A stretch of 64,000 nucleotides of DNA from Glandiceps talaboti (GCF_964340395.1 NC_135549.1:29274095-29338094); one strand, 5' to 3'. Shown: positions 1-13,863, counted from the stretch's first letter. Numbers and translations are program-made. The notes: generated by a model not told the origin, from the letters alone.

Positions 1-816
1 CTGCAGCCCTGGATATCTAAAATGTCTAATTTATCAGGGTATTACATGTACATGTGCCCATCGCTATAAGCTATAGACATAATTCAAATTGTTAACATGG
101 GTATTACATCACTATCTACTGTGTACATGTACAGTGTATTTGTAATTTACCAACACCTAGAAGCTATGGATTTGTCATTTACATGTATATATTACAGAGT
201 GGTATTTCATCAATGCCTGTGGATACTAGAGTTTTTGTAAATTACAAATTTCAGTATACCTGGCAGTCATTGGATGTGTAATTTACCAACTATGTGGGTT
301 GTTTTTTTCAATAGTCTTGGCTGTGTAATTTGAAATTTAAATTTAAATTTCAGTTTATCCCTTCAGGGTTTACAGGAAGAATGAATCTTTTGAAATGATG
401 CTAAATTGATCATTTTCACATTTATTTTCACATTTACATGTATGTGTGATAAAAATCCTTCTGTACTGTACATGTAAGTCTGTGTTAACCCCCCCCCCCC
501 CCCCATTATTGTATTTATAGATATTGAGTGAGTGAATACTTTGGTTATAGTGTCAACTTTAAACTTCAGATTTGCAGAGCAATTATGGCACAAATTGTCC
601 CAAGGGATAAGTGAGTTATCACAAAAGGTGCCTTTCAGTCCAAATGAATCGTTAACTTGGGAAATCTGTCAAGGGCAATTTCATGGATGAATAACTTGCG
701 TTCAAGTCCATATTTACATTGTAAATCAATCAATACTGTGTATTGTACAATCGAAATCAAAGACAAAAAGTAATGCATTTACAGATATGCTGGTCTATAG
801 GCATGGTTATGAAATG

Positions 817-1135
817 TAAAATGAAATCAAATAGATGCAAATGACATGCAAATGACATCACCTACATGCAAATGACACTCAAATGATGTGCAAATGACAT
901 CCCATACATGTAAATGACATGTAAATGATATACAATGACACCACTTATGCAAATGACATCATATTCATCTATAAAATGACATCTAACTGACATGCAAATG
1001 ATAGAAAATACAAGTCATGTAAATGATATGTTAATGATCTCATAAATATGCAAATGACATCACAAATATGTAAACCACAAATGACATCACAAAAAAATAA
1101 AAAAGACATCACAAACATATATTATAATGACATGC
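817..1135. repeat. Degenerate repeat rich in ATGCAAAT octamers
   Basis: About 320 bp of irregular repeats of 'atgcaaatgacatcac'. Exact ATGCAAAT occurs six times (for example at 835, 847, 864, 947, 983 and 1048), with GTGCAAAT and ATGTAAAT variants between them. ATGCAAAT is the POU-domain octamer site. The array may be a decayed minisatellite, a homotypic regulatory cluster, or both. No exon is visible nearby. Confidence 0.75.
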
Positions 1136-2640
1136 CAGTGATGAACAGTGTAAAGGGCACTTGCAATCTCTGATGTGTATAATAAAAACATTTTTTGAAT
1201 TAAATATGGTGAACTGAGTAAACTCTTATTTTTTATCTAAAATTATGTCTGAGTTAACATTTCATTGGCAAATCTAAATAAAAGAGATTTAAGAGGAAGA
1301 ATTTGTGTGAGTTGTACAAGGATTACTAGAAAAAATGTATTAAATTCTTTCTTTCTTTACAGCAGTTTGAATTTTTCTAAAATTTGACAGTATCATGTCT
1401 GTGTATGCATTAGAGTTCACGTAAGTGAATGAAAAAAAACGCACTTCCATATCAAACTGTTTGTGCAAGAATTACCAAGTTCATAATTTCAGATAAAAGC
1501 AAGAGTTTAGACAGTTCATCATATCAAAAAATGTTGTTGTTTTTTATAGTGTTTATACACATCTGAGCATGCAAGTGCCCCTTACAATATTCATCATCGG
1601 CATGTCATTTGGGTTTTATCTACAATTTGGATTTAAAGATTTTGATGCCTTGATATACCTCAATTAGTCATTTTGCTGATAAGCAGTTTCGTATATTATG
1701 AGTTTTCTATTGGCATTAATATTGATTATTAATTGAATGTTCATGGGAGGAAGGCCTTTAGATTTTAAATATCATAGTTTAATTTATATTCTATGAAAAG
1801 TGCAAGAAATGGTCTTTTAACTATCTGACCACGTTTTGGATCATGACCTTCTGGGATGTGACAACATTGGAAAATGATTGAAGAGCAACTTTATAGAATG
1901 GGAACTGACATAATAATGATGGATAAACACATATCACTATGTAAATGTAATGGTGACACTAACCAGCAGTGGATGAGTACAAAATGAAATCTTGACCAGT
2001 TTTGGACCTCAGGTGGCTGGCTTTTTTTTTAGGACACTGACAACACTACTACATTCATGCCATTGAAATATAATTAATTTACAGCAATCTTTGACTCCAG
2101 TTGTGAGACTAATGCACCTTTAAATCTCTCGACTGTGGAAGGGCTTACTTAGCATTGAATGCAATAAATAAAAACAGTAACAACTAGGACTGGCATTAGT
2201 TAACTAAGACTTATCCAACCACTAAAGTGTACAATTTATTAGGATATATGGAGCAAGTACAAACAGCTCTAATTGACAGAGTCGTAAATCTTCATAAGTT
2301 AGTGGTCATGAGGTTGGTCTGTATATTACTCTAGAGCCAAGGCTTGTACAGTTTTCATGAAATAAATCAACTTGATAACAAAATTATGCGAGAATTTAAG
2401 CAAATTTTGTAATATATTCAGGTCTCTAAAGGCAGTATTGACAACATAAAAGTACTCTTCACCGTGACAATCTCATGAGAAAAGCTGTCACAAAAATCTC
2501 CTCCTGGGTCAGAGTATTTTAGTGCGCAATTATTTATAAAGCTCAGTACCTGTAACTTTTTTTTTACTTTTCATTTTAATAACTCCATAGTGACTGAGGA
2601 ACAAGTTTCAACTTTTTCTGCTTGGTATGTACATGATATA
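1136..2640. other. No gene found
   Basis: AT-rich single-copy DNA with dense stops in all frames and nothing repeat-like beyond short T runs. The segment 1-816 is similar (poly-C at 489-504). Confidence 0.6.
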
Positions 2641-2712
2641 AGATCATTCAAATGACTCTTCAGAACCCAAACTTTTTTTTAATGGCATTGTTTCCTGGAG
2701 TGGTGCTCCCTT
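2641..2712. mobile_element. Family A element, 3' terminal fragment
   Basis: A right-hand end only: 'tcatttgaatgact' region, 'cagaacccaaactt', then TTTCCTGGAGTGGTGCTCCC TT and TTAA at 2713-2716. It is a solo terminal repeat of the same family as 25798-26220. Confidence 0.65.
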
Positions 2713-2846
2713 TTAATGTTTTCTCATGAAAAAAAAACATCCAACTTTCACTGAAAATAATTCAATGACTCTGATGTAGGTAAATGTTACTAATACTATT
2801 CATTGATAGTTCTATGTACACTGGATTGCTGTCTGTATAATAAACG

Positions 2847-3369
2847 CCTGCACTAGCTGCAACTGGGACATTTTTTTCATTAAGTAACCAAAGATGTATT
2901 CTCTAAAAATTAGTCAATTACTTTTTAAAATTCACTGTATTATAATATCTATTGGTGGTGTAGCGACAGGTTGAAATCTTTGAGCTAAAGCTCAGTTGTG
3001 GATCTGTTGCCATGTGAAAAATGCACTAACAGTAACTGGAGTATCATTTTTTGATTAGACAACCACATTATATTCACTGAAAATTGTTAAAATACCAATA
3101 ATTATACATTGTACATGTTTAATCAGTGGTCGCTATTATCCATAAGTAGTAAAGAAACAGGTTAAATTGTGGTCACCGTTGAATATGCTGATTTTTGGGT
3201 ATGGAGCCAAAAATTAATATGATTTATCGAGTATACAGCTGCATAAAATATGTTTACCCACATGTGATGCACTACTGTTCAGGGTGTACAATACTTCGAG
3301 TAAGTTATCATATATAACAAAACAATTTCAAAAAATGTCCCACATTGCAGCAGCTTGGTGCAGTTTTAA
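2847..3369. mobile_element. Family B element, longer or nested copy
   Basis: Starts 'ctgcactagctgcaactgggac' and ends 'tggtgcagttttaa'. A second, internal start-like segment at about 3020 ('gcactaacagtaactggagtatc') leads into the body shared with 22005-22374 (acaaccacattatattcactgaaaattgtt, gagccaaaaattaatatgat, acccacatgtgatgcactactgttcagggtgta). One copy seems to have inserted into, or duplicated next to, another. Confidence 0.7.
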
Positions 3370-4344
3370 CAGCTGTGAATTGGGTTCAAACCTGATTCAC
3401 TGTTTGTCAAAAAATTTTTAATTTGTTCAATGCTGATATTTGATCACAAATCAATATATGATTTATGGTTCTGATCAGCACTTAGTAAAACATACCGTAT
3501 CGGTAATAAACAACTCAAAAACAAGGAAAGATCACACAAAATACCACTCCCCTAGTAACAGCTACCTGCACTTCAGCTGCATACATGCAAACATTACCAT
3601 ATTCTTTCATCTTTGTCACATTCATCAGCTTCATTCCATTCTTGCACTGTCTGATGTTGATTATTGAATTCACACTCAACAAAATACCTTTCCACTTTCA
3701 GTTGACAGGAAAAGTAAACTGTGATGTAAAATTGACAAGTTTTGATGGAATTCATGTGACAGTTAATTATTTTTCAGAATGACATACTCTACAACTCTAG
3801 GTCACACCTTTATACTTCTGTCATTTGAAATAAGCAACACTTACTGAATTCTTGTGACATAAAGGTTCTAACGCTCTCATCTTAACAAATAGGCTATCAA
3901 ACACAGGTCAAACTTCACAGATATTTGTCAAACTTTAACAGATATTTGTTCTACCTCGACAACTTGTTCAACACTCATTACGTCGTGATGAAAATAAGGT
4001 TATTATATATTTAAAATGATAAATCATTTTTGACAATTCAGTATGAAAATTTAATTTTTCATCTATTTAATGATTATTCAAATATTTGATGCAATTATTA
4101 ATTAACATTATAACTTAAATTAGCATATTAATGCTTGCATACCAGATGTCTTAGAAATGCAAAACTATGTATTATATCATTTTGAAATTCGTCTCATTAT
4201 TTATCTTTTTGGGATTGGTTTAAATTAAAAATCACTAATTCACTTCATGCCATTTCAGGGTGTCGTTACAAACTTTGCATACTATAAAAAGTTTGGGCTG
4301 GGCAGGGAAACACTACATAGGATTGGGGTACAAAAACAGATGAA

Positions 4345-4835
4345 CTGTTTTTGAATTTTGACCCAGAAGTTGAAGGTCAAGGAGGAAAGGTACAGTCAGT
4401 GAGTCTGGCACAAGTGTGCAGATGGACTGGCAGATATTAAGATAGTATAGATTGCTTTTGAAATTTGACCCTAATGTTGAAGGTCACAGGAGAAAAAGAT
4501 ACCAGCTATGCACAAAACCATGCAGATGGACTGGCAGATGCATAGATTAAAAGTCACAAGAGAAAATGATACAGTTATGGACAGGTAAATAGAATGATTG
4601 TACAGATGGTATGGATTACGTAAAATTTGACATCTGACCCAGAAGTTGAAGGTCACATGAGAAAAAGATAGTTACACATAACAATGTTGCAATGGGCTGG
4701 CAGATGGTATATATAATTATATATATATGCTTTTGACATTTGACCTTGACTTTGAAGGTCACAGGAGGAAAAGAAACAGCTGCATGTATGTACCAGAATG
4801 CCAAGATGGAATGGCAGATGTATAGAATCATCAAT
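4345..4835. repeat. Tandem 110-150 bp degenerate repeat with TTGAAGGTCA motifs
   Basis: About five diverged units share 'gacccagaagttgaaggtca', 'aggagaaaaagata' and 'atggactggcagat'. TTGAAGGTCA recurs four times, near 4370, 4478, 4645 and 4754. AGGTCA is a nuclear-receptor half site, and the extended form resembles monomer sites. Sequence decay between units argues for an old duplication. No coding potential seen. Confidence 0.8.
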
Positions 4836-6279
4836 ATCTTATAATCAATAACAGAATATTATAGCATTAGTCTCAAACAACTAATGGCATATTTAAAAAA
4901 AAATTAAAACATGAAAAATTAATTTATTTTGTTATTGTCTCTGTTGAATAAATGTCAGCATAATAATATGTCAAATGAGTTAAATTTATAAAAATATTCC
5001 CTTGATGACAAATTTTAATTAAGGCCGAGGGATGCATTTTCAACTGCCATCAATAATATCATTATTCTAATGTCTCAGGATACATATTCATAACTTACTG
5101 TATGCAAATTGAATTTTCCAAAATTGTTGGCACAATATTTCAATTTTATTCCACTCAATCAATTAATTAGTTAATTAATTGATTAGTTAATTCATTAATT
5201 GATCTACACATTCCTTGTACATTGATCGTGGTTCAAAGCTTCATTGGAATTTATGATGATTTGAACTGTTCTAAAACAAAACTGTTTCTCATAACTATAG
5301 TATAACGGAAACGAATTCGTGATTAATATTCAATGATAATGACATAAAGTCACATGATTGCCTGCCCCTCCTGTAAAGAAAAATGGATGTTAATGTTGCA
5401 TACTCATTAATTAGGTATTCAAAGCTACATAATTCATCTCTCACACAAATATTCCACCGAGACCATTCCATTTTGAAAATGGGGTATGAATATAATGTTA
5501 CGTGAGGCCTGATGAGGGGCAATATCATAATTCAGGGTTTTTAAAAAAATATATATTTGAATTCATGTTTTAGTGACTGTAGTTCTCAAAATATGCCTTT
5601 TGTATTTCCTTGGTAATTCTCTTTACAAATGTGTACTTCAACACGAAAAAAAACGATAAAATCATTTGAAAGTGTTTGTAAAATATCAAATATGCCTGAC
5701 AAAATGTACCTTTAAAATGCCTGATACCCTTGTCATTTTCAGTGCCGTCATTAAAATTAAAGACCCATGTTGTACTGAGGATTAAACTTTGGGTGCAAAA
5801 AGACAGTTGTGAGGCAGAGTTAAAGAATGAGTTTGTGCTGAACACAAAAGAATTATCTTATATAATCCGTATGGCTCCACTGATAAAATAACACTTAATG
5901 CAAAAACTCATCAATGCTGGGCATTTAAAAATTGATGCATGGATTATAATGAAATACACCATCTACATAATTTGTTACAGTCAAATAACTGAGAGGTAAT
6001 TGAAATGTGATAACGATGATGGAGGTGATGACTGGTTACATAATTTTTAATTGATAACACTTTTCACTGACAAATACATGTACATTTCATTAAACCCATT
6101 ATGAAAATTGTAATTAAACATTCATCGTCCTGTCTGTGTGTCTATATCTGCATGCCTGTGTTTGACTCTCTGTCCATCCATCTGTCTATGTCTGTCTGAC
6201 TATGTCTGCCTGTATGCCTGACTGTGTCTGCTATCTGAAATATTGAAATTAATTCCTAGGCTATAATGTACAATTGCTT

Positions 6280-6340
<61 letters not shown>

Positions 6341-7883
6341 GATTCTGGTGAAATGTTCATCAATAACATGGTTATTGCACTGCAGACATCAATGTTATTA
6401 AACAAAATGATTTGAAAGTACTAAAATGTGATAAAAAACAATGTGATATACAACCTATACAATTACAAACTATTCAAAAGGTAAATCTTTTTAGTGTTCA
6501 AATACTGTAGGTCCTTCAATGTACATGTACAGCACGTCGACGTCATAGAGGCATTTATCTCAAATATGGTCAATATATTGACCTACACATTCACAAACAT
6601 GTTGGCTTTATTTCAATAGAAGCGCAGTCATTGTTACGTTTTCTACTGTCACACATAAGTGGTTTTGAAGCAACCATATAGTCATATATTGAAATTTTGA
6701 ATATCGCGTCAGAAATTTCATTTCCTGTCTCATTACTATGTTTTCTATACAAATATTAGAATGGAGAATGTTAAAGTCTTACAGCACAGTGGGTTCTTAA
6801 ATAGAAAGACGCACAACGTCTCCTGATTTCATCATACTCTCATGTTTATAAAGGTGATAGTTGACGCATGATTCTCTACTACACTAATAGTTAGTTTTTT
6901 GTCATTTCCTCGAACAATTTGAAACTTGACGCAGATTCCCTACAACTTTATATGATTATAGGTATTTTTACCATGGGAACAATGAAGCCTTCATAAATTA
7001 ATCAATATTTCTTTGTTAGTTCTGCTATAAATAACTTCCATTTCCTGTGTGGCTTTTGTACATAGATTTTTGCTTGTGGTGCATGCATATGATCTTGATC
7101 GCTGTGATTTCAGTATGGCGATCTTACCATGATTTTTCAGAAATTATTGCATAACAGTTTCATTCTGAAGTTTGTTTTTACCTACCAGTGGATATAAAAT
7201 GGCAAGCACTTCCGATTTGGTGCAAATGATAAAGGGATGTTTAATAAACTTGCAATTTTCAAGAAATTGTGGTTTTCTTATTTATCCTTAAAGGGTGACT
7301 TTGTTTTCGGTTCCTCATTACCCAACCGACCCAAATTATCAGCTCCGACATCAAAATAAAAAATATTTTTATTTTCGCCTGCCTCTAATATTTTGTGAAA
7401 GTGCCCTCTCTGGCAAGAATAAGCAAGTGTCTGGACTGTCACTGTCATTTACAGTCACTGTCATCTACAATGACTACAATTGTTCATGAACAGAGAATTT
7501 CTTTCATGGTGGAAGTTATTCAAGTAGGGCAGCTCAGAACATGCCAACTGTATAGAGAAGCTGCGAAAAGTGCTTGTTCAGGAATCCAATAAAAAGAAGA
7601 TAGAGAGGAGGAAAAGGAGAGGCAGAGACACATGAAGAAGATGATTTTTTACTTTTTTTTAATCAACTGACCCATAGTTGCCATTAAAAAGTAATAAGAA
7701 ACATTTTTTAAAATATGGTCACCCAAAGTGGTAGTTCTGTTGTAATACCATTGGTATAATGGCTTTTGAAGATTATCTGATTTGATGCATAGAGTGCAGT
7801 TATCTTACTTTAAATGTTCAGAAATTCTTGTTTCATTCTTAGCTTTAGTTCTACTAACACATAGTGTAACATACACATGGGTT
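4836..7883. other. No gene found
   Basis: AT-rich DNA. A run of TTAATTAATTGATT palindromes lies at 5155-5215, then the microsatellite at 6.1-6.3 kb. Short open frames at 5.3-5.85 and 7.3-7.6 kb have no splice or start context. 3370-4344 is equally empty. Confidence 0.6.
6118..6342. repeat. CTGT-rich degenerate repeat and (TA)n(TG)n microsatellite
   Basis: 6120-6238 is a loose CTGT/CTGC/TCTG repeat; 6281-6338 is (TA)n followed by (TG)n. Confidence 0.9.
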
Positions 7884-8336
7884 TCATACAACTTGCAAAA
7901 AGACACAGGTGACTTCACTTGAATGAAGTGAGTAAACTTAATTTAAGACATCACACAAAGACAAATTAGGTGAAGACTGATACAAAACAACAGTGAGTGC
8001 CTCTAATGTAGGTTCGTGCCACACTCTTATCAGTTTGTTATGTCTGTAAATGTTGTCGTGTCTTAAAATAACCTTTCAGTGTGTGGATTATTTTGGATTT
8101 AGCGCCGACTAAAATGGTAATAGTCACACTTGATACAGTAACTGTTGTATTTATCAAGTGTAGCATTGTAATCAGTACATGGAGTTGATCAGGAGCCAGA
8201 ATCCATCGATGTCTATACTTTGATATCAAATGTAGTTACTGACACGAATAGTATGTCTCTGCATGAAACTTTTCTCATTCCTGATTCAAGCCATAAACAA
8301 GGAAAGTCATCGTGTTCTTTTTGCAAGTTGTAACAT
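7884..8336. mobile_element. Candidate 450-bp TIR element
   Basis: The left end 'acaacttgcaaaaagacacaggtgacttcacttg' and the complement of the right end 'acaacttgcaaaaagaacacgatgactttccttg' match over about 33 bp with a few differences. No clear target duplication and no ORF of note inside. A single copy in this window, so the family is unconfirmed. Confidence 0.55.
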
Positions 8337-8654
8337 TTGTGATTTGTGTGGTGCATGTTTGATTAACGTTCCTTGACAACGTGCATGTCACTGCAATTTA
8401 AAAGTATGCGAGGGTTTGTAACGCTATATACTCTCATCTTGATTTCATTTGAACATGTTCTTTTCCATAGCTCACACACACACAATGTGACTCTAGATGT
8501 AGTATTTTACTTACAAAATTTTGATGTTCTAGTCACAGATAATTATAGAAAATGAGAAATATATGAGCTATTGATTATTAGAGAGGTGCATGCAGCATAA
8601 CATTCAAGGATGTAGATATCACTTTGTAGGAGCCTTCGGTTTACTAAGATAGAT

Positions 8655-8895
8655 ACAAACTAAAACTATTGTCGCAACACATTGATACAACAGTGATAAG
8701 CTATTGAATGGACATTGGTTTCATTTAGTCTCACGCCAGAAGGGAGATGTATCTGAAAACTAGCTTATTTAGATAGAGTTCCATGAATTTGCAGTGCTGT
8801 TTGGGACTGCCAACGTTTACACTGTCTTGATCACAGGGTGATTAGAATTGCACAACAGAGGAACCACTATCACCCACTTATGTATTCTACCACAT
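8655..8895 (-). mobile_element. Family D dispersed repeat
   Basis: On the minus strand it reads GTGGTAGAATACATAAGTGG then GTGATAGTGG, CCTCTGTTGTG, AATCACCCTGTGATCAAGA and GTGTAAACGTTGG. The same order is seen at 30622-30835 and 38158-38365 (plus) and 58600-58705 (minus). Non-coding, about 210-240 bp. Ends and type were not resolved. Confidence 0.7.
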
Positions 8896-9789
8896 TGAAG
8901 TACAATAAGGCTCAATTGTAAGGGCCGGAAGCCGGCAAAAACATCCGGCTATTCCACAAAGTTGTGTCGGCTACTTTTTCATTAATATGATTAAAAAATC
9001 TTTGTTTCAATCAGTATATTTCCATCATTGAGCAGATTGTGTTCATAGATATCATCCCCTACTTTTCACTTTTTCCCAGCCACTTTTAAAATTAGCTACA
9101 TGATTGATATTATAATGTTTTTAAAAGGTGATCAACTTAAGACTCCAAACTGAGTCATTCCATAAATTGTTTGCATTTGTTAAAGGTTTAAATTTCTCAG
9201 ACCTTTGGGCTGAAGCTTTCAACCTCATTACTTTACACAACCTATGGTTTCACTTTGAACAAAAGAGTATACTTTAATTTGCATCTGGAGTTGGTAAAAA
9301 CCTACATGTAGTTCCTCATTCAAATTATATAATTTGATCGATTGATTTCAGCTGTAGCATAAATTCATTCAAAGTTTACTCAGTATATTAATATGTTATG
9401 TTGTAAGGAGGTGAGTACGTAGGAGTAAATCACACTCAGAATGAGTAAATTGTAATTGGAGAAAGAAACTCAACTTTAACTTTTAAAACTGCATGGTGAA
9501 AGAAAGCCTCTAGTAATATTCAATTGAGTAGGTAAATATGTTGAAGTACCTGAAGTGATGGCAGAATTGGAAAAAAAATAATACAGAATATCACAAGAAG
9601 CCCGACTGTTGTAATTACTACAACTGAATCACACACCTGTAAGCACTGTTCAGTGGCGATAGACTTTCTGAGGCCAGGGGTAAAATTGAAAGAATGTGAA
9701 ACGTGAGGTAGTTGAGATTGTCATCATCTGTACATCAATAAGTTGCAGTAAAGGTATATAACATCATTATACCATAAACGAGCCAGGTC

Positions 9790-10176
9790 AACAAAAAAGT
9801 ATGGAATATATATTCTGGTCATTCTATGTCACGACAATGTGCATCTACATGTATGTCATGACAACGTGTGTCTGCGTCACTGGTTCTGCTGTGTTCAAAA
9901 ACATTTTTTTCTCTTGTATAATAATCAATAAGTATTATTGGCCACTGTGTTCGAAATGAATGAAAATGTTCAAAATTGCCACTACTTTCCCTGATTTTTC
10001 TTTGATATTACTGGTGCTGGTATACATGTAATTATGTTATTCTCCAATACTTTTCTTCATTCAGCCAGAAATACTCGTGACCTAAAAGTTGTCACTACTC
10101 GTCTAGCAACTCATAGTGACAAAGTCCCTTAGGTCACTCATATTTTCCAATGAAATATATTGGGGAATAACATCTA
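9790..10176. mobile_element. Family C element, inverted copy
   Basis: The right part (10034-10174) is a foldback: TTATTCTCCAATACTTTTCTTC against ATATATTGGGGAATAACAT, with an inner pair 'actcgtgacctaaa…gtcactactcgtc/tagtgacaaagtcccttaggtcactc'. The left part (9790-10030) matches the reverse complement of 44565-44765, for example 'tcatgacaacgtgtgtctgcgtcactggttctg'. Non-coding. Confidence 0.75.
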
Positions 10177-11339
10177 AATGTAATACCAGTGAAGCTTTCT
10201 ACTCACAGAATTAAGCATTACTTGGAAGAAAACCACAAATTTTCACCAACATCTTGTCAGCATTGTCAGTGGTGTTTGGGATTTGCCACCAACAAATTTG
10301 TTGACCCTGTGAGTAGCTATGAACCCATAGTTAATGAACATTCATTCTTGCATGAATGTTATATTTGTACAAAATGATCATGTTCTCCGTTTATGTAGAA
10401 TTATAACACAATAGGGATAAGAGAACAGAAACAATATCTTTATTTAATATATATTATACAATTATTTATTTGATATTTTAATGTAGTCTCCATGTATTTA
10501 ATGTTTTTGAGCTTAATAGTAATTGGTATATCATGATTGCTCACTATATATATATGGCTGCCACTGAGTAAAAATCCAATTTAAATACCAAAGTCTCATC
10601 CATATGACCACTTTAAATACATTTGTCATACATACAACAGTATGTATCATAATTGTGCTTGAAATTCTCAATAATACAATATTTACACTACATTCATGAA
10701 TTTCAAATTTGTATTCTTGGTCAGAAAGCTTCACATGATATTTATTTTTCCATCCCCCGCATTTTATAGGGCTTCGAATCAGTGACATTTCCTGGCTAGC
10801 CACTCTACAAAATTTTATAGTTCTTTTGTGACATTTCTTGATCTAGCTCATTATGGTACATTTTATGAGTTTACTATAAAATATGACAGCAGAAACAAAA
10901 ACTACTTATTTCAGCATGAACAACGATCTTAGATAATACTTTCTTAACGGGACATAATCCAGAATCTAGGATTTCAGTTTCTATTTTTGTACAAAAGCTC
11001 ATTTTTATTACTTAAAGGGATACAGTCTGTGACTTTTATGGTATTTTAATTTCTTTGATACTAGGACATATACTATGGTTTACAGTATTCCAACTACTTA
11101 TAAACATTTAGAATCAAGAACTGCTAATTGCTCACCTCTGGTATTCAGATATGCTATAACAATGATACATGACATAATTTTTTAGTAACAAAAAAAAAAA
11201 TCAAAATCACAAATCTTATATAGCAAGTCTCTTGTCTCTCTGTCCTTACACAATCACCTCTATCATACTGTATAAAAACGTATTTGCTCCTAAATCCTAA
11301 ATATCTTATAGCACAGAGTGTATATCAGGGTATATACAC

Positions 11340-11612
11340 GTAAAAGTCAAAAACAAATTTCCAGGACTTTCCAGGAGTTTTTCATCAGTTTTCCAGGAGT
11401 ACATTGTATTCAGATCAACTCTGGTCATTTTCCAGGAGCATTGATCAGAGAAATTCATTTTATTTGTCAAAGTACCTAGTATCTAATAAATACTTTATGA
11501 CAGTAATGTTAAACTCAATTAATTTTTCAAGGAGTTTACAGAAAACCATCACATTTTTTCGGTAGTCTTTTGAAATTACAAGAATTTCCAGCAGTTCCAG
11601 GAGTGTATGAAC
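11340..11612. repeat. Clustered TTTCCAGGAGT motifs
   Basis: TTCCAGGA(C/G) recurs six or seven times over 270 bp with irregular spacing. A decayed short repeat; no gene. Confidence 0.6.
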
Positions 11613-13640
11613 CATGATCTGTTTATTTTATACTCTGTCCCAGTATAGTAACAGACTGTATCACTTTATATGATTTAAATACCATGGCAAGTAAACTGGC
11701 ATCAGTCCCTTTGGAGATTTTTTTTTTTTAATGTGTCGGTCATATTCTTCAAATGTTTAGAGTTTGTCATTCATTCATTTACAGTTCTGTAAAGGAAAAT
11801 GTCCACAAATTTTAACAAAATATTTTTCCCAGTTACTATTAGTTTCCCTCGTTTCTTTAAATCATAAAGTAATGGTCACATGAACTCATGATAGGCTAAC
11901 ATTTTATCACAATCGAAGTTAAGCAATGTCAGTGAATGGGCTTCAATGGGTAGGAAAAATGAAATGAGTATTTCACTAATTGTAACTGAATACAGAAATG
12001 ACAACAACTAGAATGAAACTGACTGGAAAAGCCTTCAGGGGTTCATAACTAGTCAACAATACAAGCCATTTGTTGTACTTGTCTACTGATGCTGCAAATA
12101 AATGACTTGAATTTCTATCGTTTTGTACCTAAGCAGGCTTTCCATGAAAACCATAGAAACAGTATTCTATATACCTTTACAATAATGACAAAACACATAA
12201 AAAATGAAAGATTCTGTCCTTATACATTCTTTCAAGCCACATTATATTTGTCCTTTGATACAAAAAGAAAAATAATAAGGAGCTTATATACTAGTTTGCA
12301 TTGCCATAAAGAGGATAGTGGTTCTAAGGTGATACCTAGATATAGTGTCAGAAGTAGTCCTTCACTGTGGTTTGACAGATTTCTCTACAGATTATTGGAA
12401 AAAAAATTAAAGCAAGCCCTTGTCCTGGGATTATCCATCTACAGTTTCATAGCTACTGGAGTCAGGTATAATAATCCTGTCAGTATGGCAGGTACAAGGT
12501 AATCCTTGTGCACCACAGAAACCTTGAACTTTAGCTCTTACTTTGTGACAAGAAAATTCAAAGCAATTGGGAAGCTAGAAAAGAAATTAGGAGTTCCTGT
12601 GTGCATTTTTTTTTTTTTAATTGAGGTCAAAATGATACAAAAATTAAGTTAAACCTATTCGCGGATCCAATATGGCTGCCTACTACATGTATATGGGAAG
12701 ATATGTTTGCTGATTTCCTTGAAAAGAAGACACTGAACCCCCAAATTTCATTATTATTTTAAAAATGACCAGGAACAATTTTTGATAAAAGTGGCACAGG
12801 CTGAGTTTGTAGGCTTTTTAATACCTACAAAAAACATGATTAATTTATTCTTAGTATAAAATAATGTTAATGTCAATGCATGTCTTCTATGACATTACAA
12901 TTTGTGTTCTCAGACTGGCATTGTTACAACTACTGGTTACATAATAGGGGGTTCCCTGAATATTTTTGATACATACAGTAAATGACGTCATGGGATAGTT
13001 TATAACTTATATCCTAGTACCAGGTTTGAGTTCAGTTACTTGCAAATAACGGTTAGTAAGTATAATACTGTGATCACCTTTTAATATGCTGAAAGAAATT
13101 ACATCTCAAAAACATAAACTCAGCTTGTGCCCCTTTTAAGGCAAACTTTGCAAAGATTGTACGAACTTTGACTTTTAAGGAAATTGGTCTTCAAGGTGCA
13201 AATCTACCTAAAACTAACGAAATTATGATGTCATTTGTGAAATGGTTGACGGGCATACAAGGTTAAAGCTTTGTGACGTCAAATATAAGATAGTCATTGT
13301 GAATGTGAAATTGAATTGACAGTGAAGGTAATCCTTAATATGCTGTACAAGGAAATATGGTATTTGTACTTTGCAAGATTTAAATTGACAGACAAAATAA
13401 AATTCACAAAGGTTTAATCTATATAAGATAATGAATAAATCAAGTCATAATTATTTTTTATTTTTAATTCAATAATTTTATATAGTGTGAAATAAGTAAA
13501 TAAGTAAATCTAGTGTCTATAATTCACTGGTTTTCCAGTCTACAGACTAGTATATATTCAATAGCTGATAATGTGATTCAAATAATGCAAACCTTGAATT
13601 TCATCTTGTTTCAGTATATGTATTGTCCATGAATTTGACC

Positions 13641-13809
13641 CTCAACAATCATTTTTTTTTTTTTTTTTTTGGGGGGGGGAGGGGGGGCTTTTTTTGGCTT
13701 TTCTTTTTTAAATTTCCTCATCTTCAAACTGATATCAAGGGAAACAATTTGATGTTGAGGACCTTGTGGAAAATAATTATAATGAATGAATGAATGAATG
13801 AATGAATGA

Positions 13810-13863
<54 letters not shown>

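Noticed and set aside
10189-10377. Cys/His-rich peptide HKFSPTSCQHC, thought of as a C1 or zinc-finger exon
   Set aside because: Spacing of His and Cys does not fit a C1 domain, and the 5' end overlaps a Family C repeat border.
12089-12502. 137-codon plus-strand open frame
   Set aside because: Composition typical of AT-rich chance frames (Leu, Phe, Ser, Tyr, Lys), no domain, no neighbouring exon.
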